Positions 5,802 to 12,634 of a stretch of 14,363 nucleotides of DNA are shown here, piece by piece; position 1 is the first letter of the stretch; every line of letters starts with the position of its first letter. Below the pieces are notes generated by a model. That model ran no database searches. It worked only from the letters and a program-made list of their open reading frames with translations, and was not told where the DNA came from. The DNA lies in contig JADDQX010000030.1 in assembly GCA_016781115.1 (NCBI GenBank), forward strand, positions 1 to 14,363, given 5' to 3'. Source of the DNA: Actinomycetota bacterium. GTDB lineage: Bacteria > Actinomycetota > CADDZG01 > WHSQ01. The position numbers were made by a program, and so were the translations under genes.

Positions 5802-6782
5802 AGTGAGAAGAACCTGGTTCAGACGGTCCACGACACCTTGTTCGACGAGATGAAGCGCGACGACCGCGTGCTCGTGCTGGGTGAGGACGTGGGCGCGCGG
5901 GGAGGCGTGTTCCGCGTGACGATGGGTTTCCTCGACGAGTTCGGCGAGGACCGGGTGATCGACACGCCGCTGGACGAGTGTCTGATCGCGGGCGTCGCGA
6001 TCGGCCTCGCGATCGACGGGATGCGGCCGGTGGCGGAGATGCAGTTCGCCGACTTCAGCTTCCCCGGCTTCAACCAGATCGTGCAGGAGGCGGCCCGCAT
6101 CCGTTACCGCTCCAACGGCGACTTCAGCGTACCGATGGTGATCCGTGCACCGTACGGAGGTGGTGTCCACGGGGCGCTGTATCACTCGCAGTCAGTGGAG
6201 GCGTTCTACGCGCACGTGCCGGGCCTCAAGGTCGTCGTGCCTTCCACGCCCTACGACGCGAAGGGGATGCTGATCCAGGCGCTCGAGGATCCGGACCCCG
6301 TCATCTACCTTGAGCACAAGAAGACCTACCGGTTGATCAAGGGCGAGGTGCCCGACGAGCGCTACACGGTGCCGTTCGGCAAGGCCGAGCTCCGGCGGCC
6401 CGGTAGCGATCTCACGGTGATCTCCTACGGCCTCATGCACCACTTGTGTGTCGAGGCCGCCGATCGTCTTTCCGGTGACGGCATCGAGGTCGAGGTCATC
6501 GACCTGCGCAGCATCTTCCCGCTGGACATCGACACCGTTCTGGAGTCCGTAGGCAGGACCAACAAGGCGATGGTGGTTTACGAGGACAACAAGTTCCTCG
6601 GAGCGGGGGCCGAGGTCGCGGCGCAGATCGCGGAGCACGCCATGTTCGAGCTCGACGCGCCGATCAAGCGGATCGCGGGTCCCCATGTGCCCGCGATGCC
6701 GTATGCCCCAACGCTGGAGCACTGGTTCATGCCGAGCGTCGACAGCCTCGAACAAGAGATGCGCAAGCTAGCCGACTACTGA
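5799..6782 (+). CDS. branched-chain 2-oxoacid dehydrogenase-type E1 subunit beta
   Basis: A 327-aa partner of E1 alpha. ATG at 5799 follows GGGAGGTG (5787-5794) and begins MSEKNLVQTVHDTLFDEM, the normal family start. The open frame continues back to 5544, but that overlaps E1 alpha and is not conserved-looking sequence. Signatures: LGEDVGARGGVFRVT (27-41), DTPLDE with the likely thiamine-activating Glu60, and RPVAEMQFADF. HSQSVEAFYAHVPGLKVVVPSTPYDAKG and IYLEHKKTYR follow, then the C-terminal domain DLRSIFPLDIDTVLESV. Length and motifs are complete. The Shine-Dalgarno is predicted to be buried in an RNA stem with sequence after the E1 alpha stop, so expression may depend on E1 alpha translation. 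An intrinsic terminator follows 21 bp after the stop. Confidence 0.93.
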   Translation: MSEKNLVQTVHDTLFDEMKRDDRVLVLGEDVGARGGVFRVTMGFLDEFGEDRVIDTPLDECLIAGVAIGLAIDGMRPVAEMQFADFSFPGFNQIVQEAARIRYRSNGDFSVPMVIRAPYGGGVHGALYHSQSVEAFYAHVPGLKVVVPSTPYDAKGMLIQALEDPDPVIYLEHKKTYRLIKGEVPDERYTVPFGKAELRRPGSDLTVISYGLMHHLCVEAADRLSGDGIEVEVIDLRSIFPLDIDTVLESVGRTNKAMVVYEDNKFLGAGAEVAAQIAEHAMFELDAPIKRIAGPHVPAMPYAPTLEHWFMPSVDSLEQEMRKLADY

Positions 6783-6803
6783 TGCCCCCTTCTGTGCTAA
6801 CTC

Positions 6804-6826
6804 ACCTACGCCCCAGCGTAGGTTTT
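6804..6826 (+). terminator. intrinsic terminator after E1 beta
   Basis: ACCTACGC (6804-6811) and GCGTAGGT (6816-6823) form a perfect 8-bp stem with a CCCA loop, followed by TTT (T-run 6823-6826). Position 21 bp after the E1 beta stop is right for ending the E2-lipB-E1 transcript. The lipA start is only 26 bp further on, so the same hairpin may act as a partial terminator that lowers lipA expression. Confidence 0.75.
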
Positions 6827-6852
6827 CGACGTCAGAACGGCCGCCGGGTCTG

Positions 6853-7848
6853 ATGGCGCAGGTCCTGCAGCCCAGCATCCGAACGCGCGAGCAGATCGAG
6901 AAGGATCTGCGGCGAGGCATCCCGCTGCACGCGGCCCACGGCTTCGCCGGCGGCCGCCTCGCCCGTAAGCCCGAATGGCTCAAGGTGCGGGTGCAGCAGG
7001 GGACCAACTTCACCGAGCTCCGCAACATCATGCGAGAGCGCGGGCTCGCGACGGTGTGCGAACAAGCCGCCTGTCCCAACATCTACGAGTGCTGGGAGGC
7101 ACGGGAGGCCACCTTCCTTCTGTGCGGCGACCTCTGCACGCGTCGTTGCGGGTTCTGCGACGTGATGACGGCAAAGCCCCAGCCCCTGGATCCAGAAGAA
7201 CCGAACAAGGTGGCCGAGGCCGTTCGCTTGATGGGACTGAGGTTCGCAGTGATCACCGGAGTCGCTCGGGACGACCGGGACGATGCCGCGTCCTCGCACT
7301 GGGCGGCGACGATCGAGGCCGTCCGGCGCGAGATGCCCGGCTGCGGGATCGAGGTCCTCATCCCCGATTTCAAGGGGCGTAAGGAGGATCCCCGCACTTC
7401 CCTGGCCCGAGTCATCGACGCGAAGCCCGATGTCCTCGCCCACAACCTCGAGACGGTCGCGCGGCTCCACCCCGCGATCCGTCCGGGCTTCGGTTACCGC
7501 GCCAGCCTCGACCTGTTGAGGTGGGCCAAGGAGCTCCGGCCCGACCAGGTCACGAAGTCGAACCTGATCGTGGGGATGGGCGAAACCGAAGAAGAGGTCT
7601 ACGAGGCGCTGCGCGATCTGAGAAGCACCGGCTGCGACATCGTCACGATCGGCCAGTACCTGCAGCCGAGCGTCTCGTGGCACCTGCCGGTGGACCGCTG
7701 GGTGCACCCCGACGAGTTCGCCCGTTACAAGGCCTACGGCGAGGACGACCTCGGCTTCGCCTGGATCGAATCCGGCCCCCTCGTCCGCTCGAGCTACCAC
7801 GCGGGCAAGCAGTACGAAGCCGCGGCGCGGCGTCTAGCCGTTCGTTAG
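6853..7848 (+). CDS. lipA: lipoyl synthase
   Basis: A 331-aa radical S-adenosylmethionine enzyme that inserts two sulfurs into protein-bound octanoyl groups made by LipB. Visible are the auxiliary-cluster cysteines C69, C74 and C80 in VCEQAACPNIYECW, and the radical-SAM triad C95-x3-C99-x2-C102 in CTRRCGFC. The conserved C-terminal RSSYHAG (R312-Y315), which supplies the serine ligand of the auxiliary cluster, is also present. FAVITGVARDD, NLIVGMGETEEEV and IGQYLQPS are family blocks. Length is normal. The ATG at 6853 has only a weak Shine-Dalgarno and there is no clear -10 box in the 26 bp after the terminator, so transcription may rely on readthrough from E1 beta. The gene ends by overlapping the opposite-strand binding-protein gene by 4 bp. 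Confidence 0.96.
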   Translation: MAQVLQPSIRTREQIEKDLRRGIPLHAAHGFAGGRLARKPEWLKVRVQQGTNFTELRNIMRERGLATVCEQAACPNIYECWEAREATFLLCGDLCTRRCGFCDVMTAKPQPLDPEEPNKVAEAVRLMGLRFAVITGVARDDRDDAASSHWAATIEAVRREMPGCGIEVLIPDFKGRKEDPRTSLARVIDAKPDVLAHNLETVARLHPAIRPGFGYRASLDLLRWAKELRPDQVTKSNLIVGMGETEEEVYEALRDLRSTGCDIVTIGQYLQPSVSWHLPVDRWVHPDEFARYKAYGEDDLGFAWIESGPLVRSSYHAGKQYEAAARRLAVR

Positions 7849-9065
7849 AAGTCCTTCACGAAACTCCGGATCGCGTGCCAGCGTTGATCCGTGCAACTCG
7901 CCCTCAACACGTGCGTCGAGTTGCCGGCGAAGTGGTCCTTCCTCGTGAAGCGCACGGCGGGCAGGATCCCGGTTCGCATGGTCTTGCCGCTCTGCGCCAG
8001 GCGGATGAAGCGCGACCGCGTGAGGCGGCGGCCCGGCAACTCCAACATGTCCTTCAATGCCTTCGAGGTCGCCCAGCCGAGCCACACAACGGCGTCGCCG
8101 CCTCCCTCGTTCGAATGGATCTTCCGCATCGCGCGGTCGTAGACGGGATCGAAGCGGTCTCGCTCCGCGAACGCCGGCAGGAAAGACAGGAACCTCGCCC
8201 CGCCGATCGTCCCGTTGCGGCAGCCGATGCGAACGATCTCGTCGGAGATCGTCATCGTTAGCCCGACGCCGTTCCACAGCGGGGCGTAACCCTGCCTCTT
8301 GGCGGCTTGCAGAACCTGCAGGAAGAAGATCGGCGAGACCAACATCGTCGCGTTCTCCACGCCTGCCACCTTCATCTCTTGCACCACGAGGTTCGCTTCG
8401 GTCAGCCCGGCGCCGTGGGCGACCGCTCTGTCGTAGGCCACCTCGGCGTTCCGCTTCGTCATCGCCGTCAGGAAGCGGTCGTGCGTGCGCGCGTACATCG
8501 GGGTGTCGAAACGTAGGATGCCGTTAACCTCCCGTCTAGCGCCGAGGTCGGAGACGAGGTGGTCCGCCAACCGAGGAGCTTGCTCTTCCATCGGCTGGGT
8601 GACGGCGAAGTAGTTGCGTAATGTGCGGACCCCAAGCTTGTAGGAGCCGATGGTCACGTAAGGCACCCCGACGCTGGCAGCGTAGCGAGCGCAGCTCATG
8701 CTCTGGTTGCCGCCGTTCGAGCCGGAGATCAGCCCGCTCAGCAGGAACACGCCGTCCTGCTCCACCATCTCCTTGCACACGGCCACGGCCTGGCTCGGGT
8801 TGTAGTTGTCGTTCTTGATCACGACGTCGACGTGGCGGCCGTTGATGGGACGGTTCCGGTCCTTCAGCCACTCCCAGAACAACGTCGCACCTTGCTGGGC
8901 GGAATCGGCGGGCAGTGGCACGGCACCGGTCAGAGATGTGTGCACGCCGATCTTGATCCGGCGCCTCGTCACGCCCGGAGCCGCGCTCGCGAGCGGCGAT
9001 ATCCCGGCGAGGACGGATGCTGCGAGCGCCACCGCTATGAAACGAACCGGTCGTGACAGCTTCAT
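7845..9065 (-). CDS. branched-chain amino acid-type ABC substrate-binding protein
   Basis: A 406-aa periplasmic-binding protein type 1 of the Leu/Ile/Val (Peripla_BP_6) kind. ATG at 9065 follows a strong GGGGAGGTGG. Residues 1-28 are a Sec signal peptide (MKLSRPVRF, hydrophobic core AVALAASVLAG) with likely cleavage after LASA at 28; there is no lipobox. The mature protein opens with IKIGVHTSLTGAVPLPADSAQQGATLFWEWL, then VDVVIKNDNYNPSQAVAVCKEMVEQDGVFLLSGLISGSNG and VGVPYVTIGS, the standard order of the first lobe. Five Cys remain in the mature part, so disulfides are possible. No permease or ATPase of the LivHMGF type lies alongside. It could be an orphan receptor, a partner of a transporter elsewhere, or bind urea, amides or aromatics. 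Its start is divergent from the sugar ABC operon. Confidence 0.88.
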   Translation of the reverse strand: MKLSRPVRFIAVALAASVLAGISPLASAAPGVTRRRIKIGVHTSLTGAVPLPADSAQQGATLFWEWLKDRNRPINGRHVDVVIKNDNYNPSQAVAVCKEMVEQDGVFLLSGLISGSNGGNQSMSCARYAASVGVPYVTIGSYKLGVRTLRNYFAVTQPMEEQAPRLADHLVSDLGARREVNGILRFDTPMYARTHDRFLTAMTKRNAEVAYDRAVAHGAGLTEANLVVQEMKVAGVENATMLVSPIFFLQVLQAAKRQGYAPLWNGVGLTMTISDEIVRIGCRNGTIGGARFLSFLPAFAERDRFDPVYDRAMRKIHSNEGGGDAVVWLGWATSKALKDMLELPGRRLTRSRFIRLAQSGKTMRTGILPAVRFTRKDHFAGNSTHVLRASCTDQRWHAIRSFVKDF

Positions 9066-9125
9066 GGTCCACCTCCCCGACGGATTAGCTTACTGAAGCC
9101 CTGCCCCCGGCCCGACAGGAGAGAC
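9066..9125. promoter_or_regulatory. divergent promoter region
   Basis: This 60-bp gap separates the starts of the minus-strand binding protein and the plus-strand ABC operon, so it should carry both promoters. The only AT-rich patch is at 9084-9094. It contains TAGCTT (9086-9091, plus) and, overlapping it on the minus strand, TAAGCT (9087-9092), both of the TANNNT form. No convincing -35 boxes or operator palindrome are visible. AGGAGAG at 9117-9123 serves the plus-strand GTG. Confidence 0.35.
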
Positions 9126-9557
9126 GTGAGGCGCGCAGTCCTGGTCGTGGCCGTCGTCGGCCTGGCGACCGCCTGCAGTGGCACCGACTCGGCGGCTCCC
9201 AGGCGCTGCCCACTGCCGGAGCCGCTTGCGGATCTCTCGCTGCTGCCTGGGGACATCCCGCTCGACGAATGGGGGGTCGTGGATCAGATCGAGGTGGAGG
9301 GCGGTTTCCTCGGCGCGCGAGCCGTGTCCGAAACGAGCGTCGTAGAGCTCTACCCCATGATGGCGCGCGCCACGGTCGACGCGGGCTACAACATCCTGAG
9401 CGGCGACAACGAAGGATTCGAAGCCGAAATATTCTTCGAGCGCGGGAAGGGGACGACCGGGACCTACCGGCTGCGAGAGGGGCCGTGCGCAGAACAGGTC
9501 ACGATCAAGCTCCTGTACGAGGCGGAACGCTATCGGAGGCTGGAGGATCGTGACTGA
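9126..9557 (+). CDS. lipoprotein of unknown function, first gene of sugar ABC operon
   Basis: A 143-aa protein starting at GTG 9126 behind AGGAGAG. Residues 1-16 are a short hydrophobic signal (MRRAVLVVAVVGLATA) followed by Cys17 in a lipobox GLATAC, so the mature protein should be a membrane-anchored lipoprotein outside the cell. I do not recognise the fold. The remainder is acidic with strands such as EAEIFFERG and GTYRLREG, and two further Cys (C28, C121) that could form a disulfide across the domain. Its TGA overlaps the next gene by 8 bp (GTGACTGA), and GGAGG inside its last codons serves that gene, so it is co-translated with the permease. That suggests an accessory role in the transporter, which is inference from position only. 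Confidence 0.75.
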   Translation: MRRAVLVVAVVGLATACSGTDSAAPRRCPLPEPLADLSLLPGDIPLDEWGVVDQIEVEGGFLGARAVSETSVVELYPMMARATVDAGYNILSGDNEGFEAEIFFERGKGTTGTYRLREGPCAEQVTIKLLYEAERYRRLEDRD

Positions 9558-10359
9558 GGGCCGCGCTGTTCGGAGCTTCGCCATCATCTTCATGGGAGCG
9601 GTCTTCTTGACGCCGCTGATCTTCATGATCCTGGGGTCGCTGCGCGCCCCGGGACTGCCCCCGCCGGACGGCTTCGAGGTCATCCCCCGGGGCCTCACCT
9701 GGGACAACTACAACACCGTGTTCGCGTTCGTGCCGCTCGGCACCTACCTGATGAACTCACTGATCGTGGCCACCGTGGCGGTTCCGGTGACGGTGGTGGT
9801 CGCGTCGTGGGCGGGGTTCGCGATCGCCACGGCCACGTCGGCCGCCCGCAGATGGTTGGTGGGACTATGCCTCGTCACGTTGATGATCCCGCTCAGCGCT
9901 CTGTGGGTGCCGCGCTTCGTGATGTTCCGCTGGCTCGGCTTGCTGGACACGATGTGGCCCCTGATCGCGCCGGCCCTCATGGCGACCACGCCCTTTTACG
10001 TGCTCCTCTTCGCTCTCGCGTACGCGCGGATCCCGCCGACGCTGTTCGAGGCCGCTCGCTTGGAGGGGCTGTCCCCGCTAGAGATCTGGCGCAGGGTCGC
10101 GTGGCCGTTGGCGGTTCCCGCGGCGTTCGCGGTCGCTGTCCTCGCCTTCGCGTGGCATTGGGCGAACTTCATCGACCCCCTGCTCTACATCTCGTCCGCA
10201 GAGAAGCTGACGGTTCCGGTCGGGCTGCGGGCGCTGCAGACGCTGGAGCCGACGAACCATCCGATCTTGCTGGCGGCGTCGGTCATGGTCACCGCACCTC
10301 CAGTGGTCGCTTTCCTCGCGGCTCAACGTGCCTTCTTCGCGAGGACGGTGGGCGTGTGA
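9550..10359 (+). CDS. carbohydrate ABC transporter permease, MalG type
   Basis: A 269-aa inner-membrane permease. GTG at 9550 has GGAGG at 9542-9546. Six hydrophobic segments are visible, the first at about residues 8-30. Residues 40-60 (DGFEVIPRGLTWDNYNTVF) match the external loop common in MalG/UgpE proteins. The cytoplasmic EAA loop that docks on the ATPase is EAARLEGLSPLEIWRRVAWPL (residues 167-187), with the invariant Gly at 173. The C-terminal part ends in AQRAFFARTVGV, the usual MalG-type end where 'Q-R-x-F-x-x-G' is typical. It would pair with the MalF-type permease at 12631. Gene order is unusual because the binding protein and ATPase lie between the two permeases. Confidence 0.92.
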   Translation: MTEGRAVRSFAIIFMGAVFLTPLIFMILGSLRAPGLPPPDGFEVIPRGLTWDNYNTVFAFVPLGTYLMNSLIVATVAVPVTVVVASWAGFAIATATSAARRWLVGLCLVTLMIPLSALWVPRFVMFRWLGLLDTMWPLIAPALMATTPFYVLLFALAYARIPPTLFEAARLEGLSPLEIWRRVAWPLAVPAAFAVAVLAFAWHWANFIDPLLYISSAEKLTVPVGLRALQTLEPTNHPILLAASVMVTAPPVVAFLAAQRAFFARTVGV

Positions 10360-11627
10360 GGAAGCTCCTGTCTGTGGGGGTCGCTGCGATGCTGGTCGCG
10401 CCGCTCGCATGCGCCCGAGAGGCCGGCGGCGATCCCCAGCGGCCGCTACGCGTACAGGTGTCGGGCGAGCCGGAGGAGACGAAGGTCTACCGCACGATGG
10501 TCGCCGCCTTCGAGAAGGACAACCAAGACATCGACATCGACCTCATCGAGGTGCCGGAGAAGGACGAGCACCTGGCGAAGCTCACCACCGCGTTCGCGGG
10601 TGAGGACCCGCCGGAGGTCTTCCTCGTGAACTTCCGCGAGTACGCGCAGTTCGTGGTGCGCGGGGCGATCGAACCTTACGAAGGGTTCCTCGAGGCCAAC
10701 GAGGTGGACCTCGCGAACTACTTCCCCCAGCCGCTCGAGGCCTTCACCTTCGACGGCCGGCTGCAGTGCATGCCGCAGAACATCTCTTCGTTGGTCGTCT
10801 ACTTCAACGAGAAGCTGTTCCGCCAGGCCGGCATCCCCCGCCCTCGGGCGGGCTGGACCTGGGACCAGTTCGCGGATGTCGCTCGGGCTCTGACGAAAGG
10901 CGACGTCGACGGCCTCGGCATCGAGCCGAGCATCATCAGGCTCGCGCCCTTCATCTGGTCCAACGGCGGTGACATCGTCGACGACCTGGAGGCGCCGACG
11001 CGTTTCACCTTCGACGATCCCGCCGCCCGTGAGGCGATCGAGTTCATCGTCTCTCTGGTGCGCGATGAAGGCGTGGTGCCGACGGAAGAGGAGGTCGCGG
11101 CGCAGGACCTGGAGACGCGCTTCGTCACCGGCAAGCTCGGCATGTTCCTGTCCTCGCGGCGCGACACGCCGGTCCTGCGCGAGGTGCTGGGGCTCGAGTG
11201 GGACGTGGCGCCGCTACCGGTGGCGGAAGAGCCGGCGGGTCTTCTGCATTCCGACGCCTACTGTTTGTCTGCAGGTGGCGACCCGGATCGTCTGGACGCA
11301 GCTGCGCGTTTCATCGCGTTCGCGACCGGCCAGCAGGGTCAGACGATCACTGCGTTGGGAGGGCGCACGGTGCCTTCCCTGAAGTCGGTGGCCCGGTCCG
11401 GCGCTTTCCTGGACCCGACTCAACCTCCCGCCCATCCCGAGGTGTTCCTGCAGGGCATTCCCTTCATCCGGCGTACGCCCGTGATCTCGACATGGCCGGA
11501 GATCGAAGACGTAGCGGAGGAGATCCTGACGCGCGCCTTCTACGAAGATGACTACTCCGTAGACCGCGCGATCGAGGAGCTGGAGGCGGCGACCACGCCG
11601 CTCTTCGAGGAGGCCGCTGGGCGGTGA
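10356..11627 (+). CDS. extracellular sugar-binding lipoprotein of ABC importer
   Basis: A 423-aa family 1 solute-binding protein. The frame is open far upstream, but I start it at GTG 10356, which overlaps the permease TGA (GTGTGA) and gives a proper lipoprotein signal: MRKLLSVGVAAMLVAPLAC, with lipidated Cys19. Typical blocks follow: EETKVYRTMVAAFEKDNQDIDIDLIEVP (first strand and helix), DPPEVFLVNFREYAQFVVRGAIEPYEGFL, FDGRLQCMPQNISSLVVYFNEKLFRQAGI, and GWTWDQFADVARALT. GKLGMFLSSRRD and RFIAFATGQQGQ come later. Tryptophans and aromatic residues that stack on sugars are plausible but the substrate cannot be named. It sits in the middle of the transporter operon, with 4-bp overlaps on both sides. 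Confidence 0.92.
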   Translation: MRKLLSVGVAAMLVAPLACAREAGGDPQRPLRVQVSGEPEETKVYRTMVAAFEKDNQDIDIDLIEVPEKDEHLAKLTTAFAGEDPPEVFLVNFREYAQFVVRGAIEPYEGFLEANEVDLANYFPQPLEAFTFDGRLQCMPQNISSLVVYFNEKLFRQAGIPRPRAGWTWDQFADVARALTKGDVDGLGIEPSIIRLAPFIWSNGGDIVDDLEAPTRFTFDDPAAREAIEFIVSLVRDEGVVPTEEEVAAQDLETRFVTGKLGMFLSSRRDTPVLREVLGLEWDVAPLPVAEEPAGLLHSDAYCLSAGGDPDRLDAAARFIAFATGQQGQTITALGGRTVPSLKSVARSGAFLDPTQPPAHPEVFLQGIPFIRRTPVISTWPEIEDVAEEILTRAFYEDDYSVDRAIEELEAATTPLFEEAAGR

Positions 11628-12634
11628 CGGTTCGCCTGAGCGGGATCTCCAAGACGTTCACCGGGCACCACGGGCCGAACCTCGTGCTCGACGACGTCAC
11701 ACTGGAGGTTCCGGAGGGTTCCATGACGGTCGTGGTCGGTCCATCTGGATCCGGGAAGACGACGTTGCTCCGCTGCGTCGCAGGGCTCGAACATCCCGAC
11801 CACGGCGCGATCGAGGTCGGGGGGCGTGATGTCACTGCACTGCCTCCCGGCGAGCGCGACGTAGCGATGGTGTTCCAGGACTATGCGCTCTACCCGCACC
11901 TGTCGGTCCGGGACAACATCGCCTTCGGGCTGAAGGCGCGCAAGGTGGCGCGGGACGAGGTGGACCTTCAGGTTCGGCGCGCTGCCGACACGGTGGGCCT
12001 GGAGCCGCACCTAGACCGTCTGCCGGACCGGCTCTCGGGTGGAGAGCGGCAGCGGGTGGCGCTCGCGCGCGCCCTGGTGCGGCGACCCGTCGCTTTCTTG
12101 CTCGACGAGCCGCTGTCGAACCTAGATGCCGAGCTGCGGGCCCGTACGCGGATCGAGATCCGGTCTCTACAACGTGCGCTGGAGACGACGACCCTCTACG
12201 TCACGCACGACCAGGTCGAGGCCCTGACGATGGGCGATCAGATCGCGCTTCTCCGAGACGGCAGGCTGGAACAGGTCGGTGACGCGATGGAGGTGTACGA
12301 GCGCCCGACCAACGCGTTCGTTGCTCGCTTCCTCGGCACGCCCCCGATGAACCTGATCCCGTCACGGCTGCTGGGGTCCGGCAACGGAACGCTCATCGGG
12401 GTGAGGCCGGAACGGATGCAGCTGGTCGAGCCTGTCGACGGCCGCGTCAGCGGTGAGGTCGTGGCCGTCGAGCCCGTCGGGGCCGACGTGATCGTCCACG
12501 TGCGGCTGGAGGCCGAGACGGTTCTGGTTCGAGCCGACACCCGGGATGCGCCGCGGCTTGCGGAGACGGTGGGCGTCGCGTTCGCAGACGGCGACGTACA
12601 TCGCTTCTCCGAGGACGGGAGCAGGCTTGCATGA
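11624..12634 (+). CDS. carbohydrate ABC transporter ATP-binding protein, MalK/UgpC type
   Basis: A 336-aa ATPase that powers the importer. GTG at 11624 overlaps the preceding TGA by 4 bp. All motifs are intact: Walker A GPSGSGKT (39-46), Q-loop Gln85 in VFQDYALYPHLSV, signature LSGGERQRV (137-145), Walker B VAFLLDEP (156-163), D-loop SNLDAELR, and switch His195 in YVTHDQVEALTMGD. Residues about 235-336 are a TOBE/regulatory domain beginning FLGTPPMNLIPSRL, with GVRPERMQL (259-267). This tail is shorter than in MalK of E. coli (371 aa) and less likely to hold its full regulatory functions. A dedicated ATPase within the operon contrasts with actinobacterial sugar importers that rely on a shared MsiK-type ATPase encoded elsewhere. 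Confidence 0.94.
   Translation: MTVRLSGISKTFTGHHGPNLVLDDVTLEVPEGSMTVVVGPSGSGKTTLLRCVAGLEHPDHGAIEVGGRDVTALPPGERDVAMVFQDYALYPHLSVRDNIAFGLKARKVARDEVDLQVRRAADTVGLEPHLDRLPDRLSGGERQRVALARALVRRPVAFLLDEPLSNLDAELRARTRIEIRSLQRALETTTLYVTHDQVEALTMGDQIALLRDGRLEQVGDAMEVYERPTNAFVARFLGTPPMNLIPSRLLGSGNGTLIGVRPERMQLVEPVDGRVSGEVVAVEPVGADVIVHVRLEAETVLVRADTRDAPRLAETVGVAFADGDVHRFSEDGSRLA

Noticed and set aside
5639..5806. A 55-codon reading frame starting with GTG-GTG right after the E1 alpha TAG, in the same frame as E1 alpha, overlapping the E1 beta start.
   Set aside because: It would be a stop-readthrough extension or a small gene, but third codon positions are less GC-rich than in the neighbouring genes. The Cys-, Trp- and Arg-rich peptide looks like non-coding GC sequence, and no Shine-Dalgarno precedes it other than GGAGGTG in the E1 alpha end. 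The base-pairing explains the sequence better.
6832..7800. A 322-codon open frame on the minus strand across lipA.
   Set aside because: Antisense shadow of lipA, whose catalytic cysteines and length are intact.
9807..10355. Upstream extension of the sugar-binding protein frame into the permease gene.
   Set aside because: The GTG at 10356 gives a textbook lipoprotein signal and overlaps the permease stop; the extension lacks family features and is antisense-free but out of frame with the real permease.
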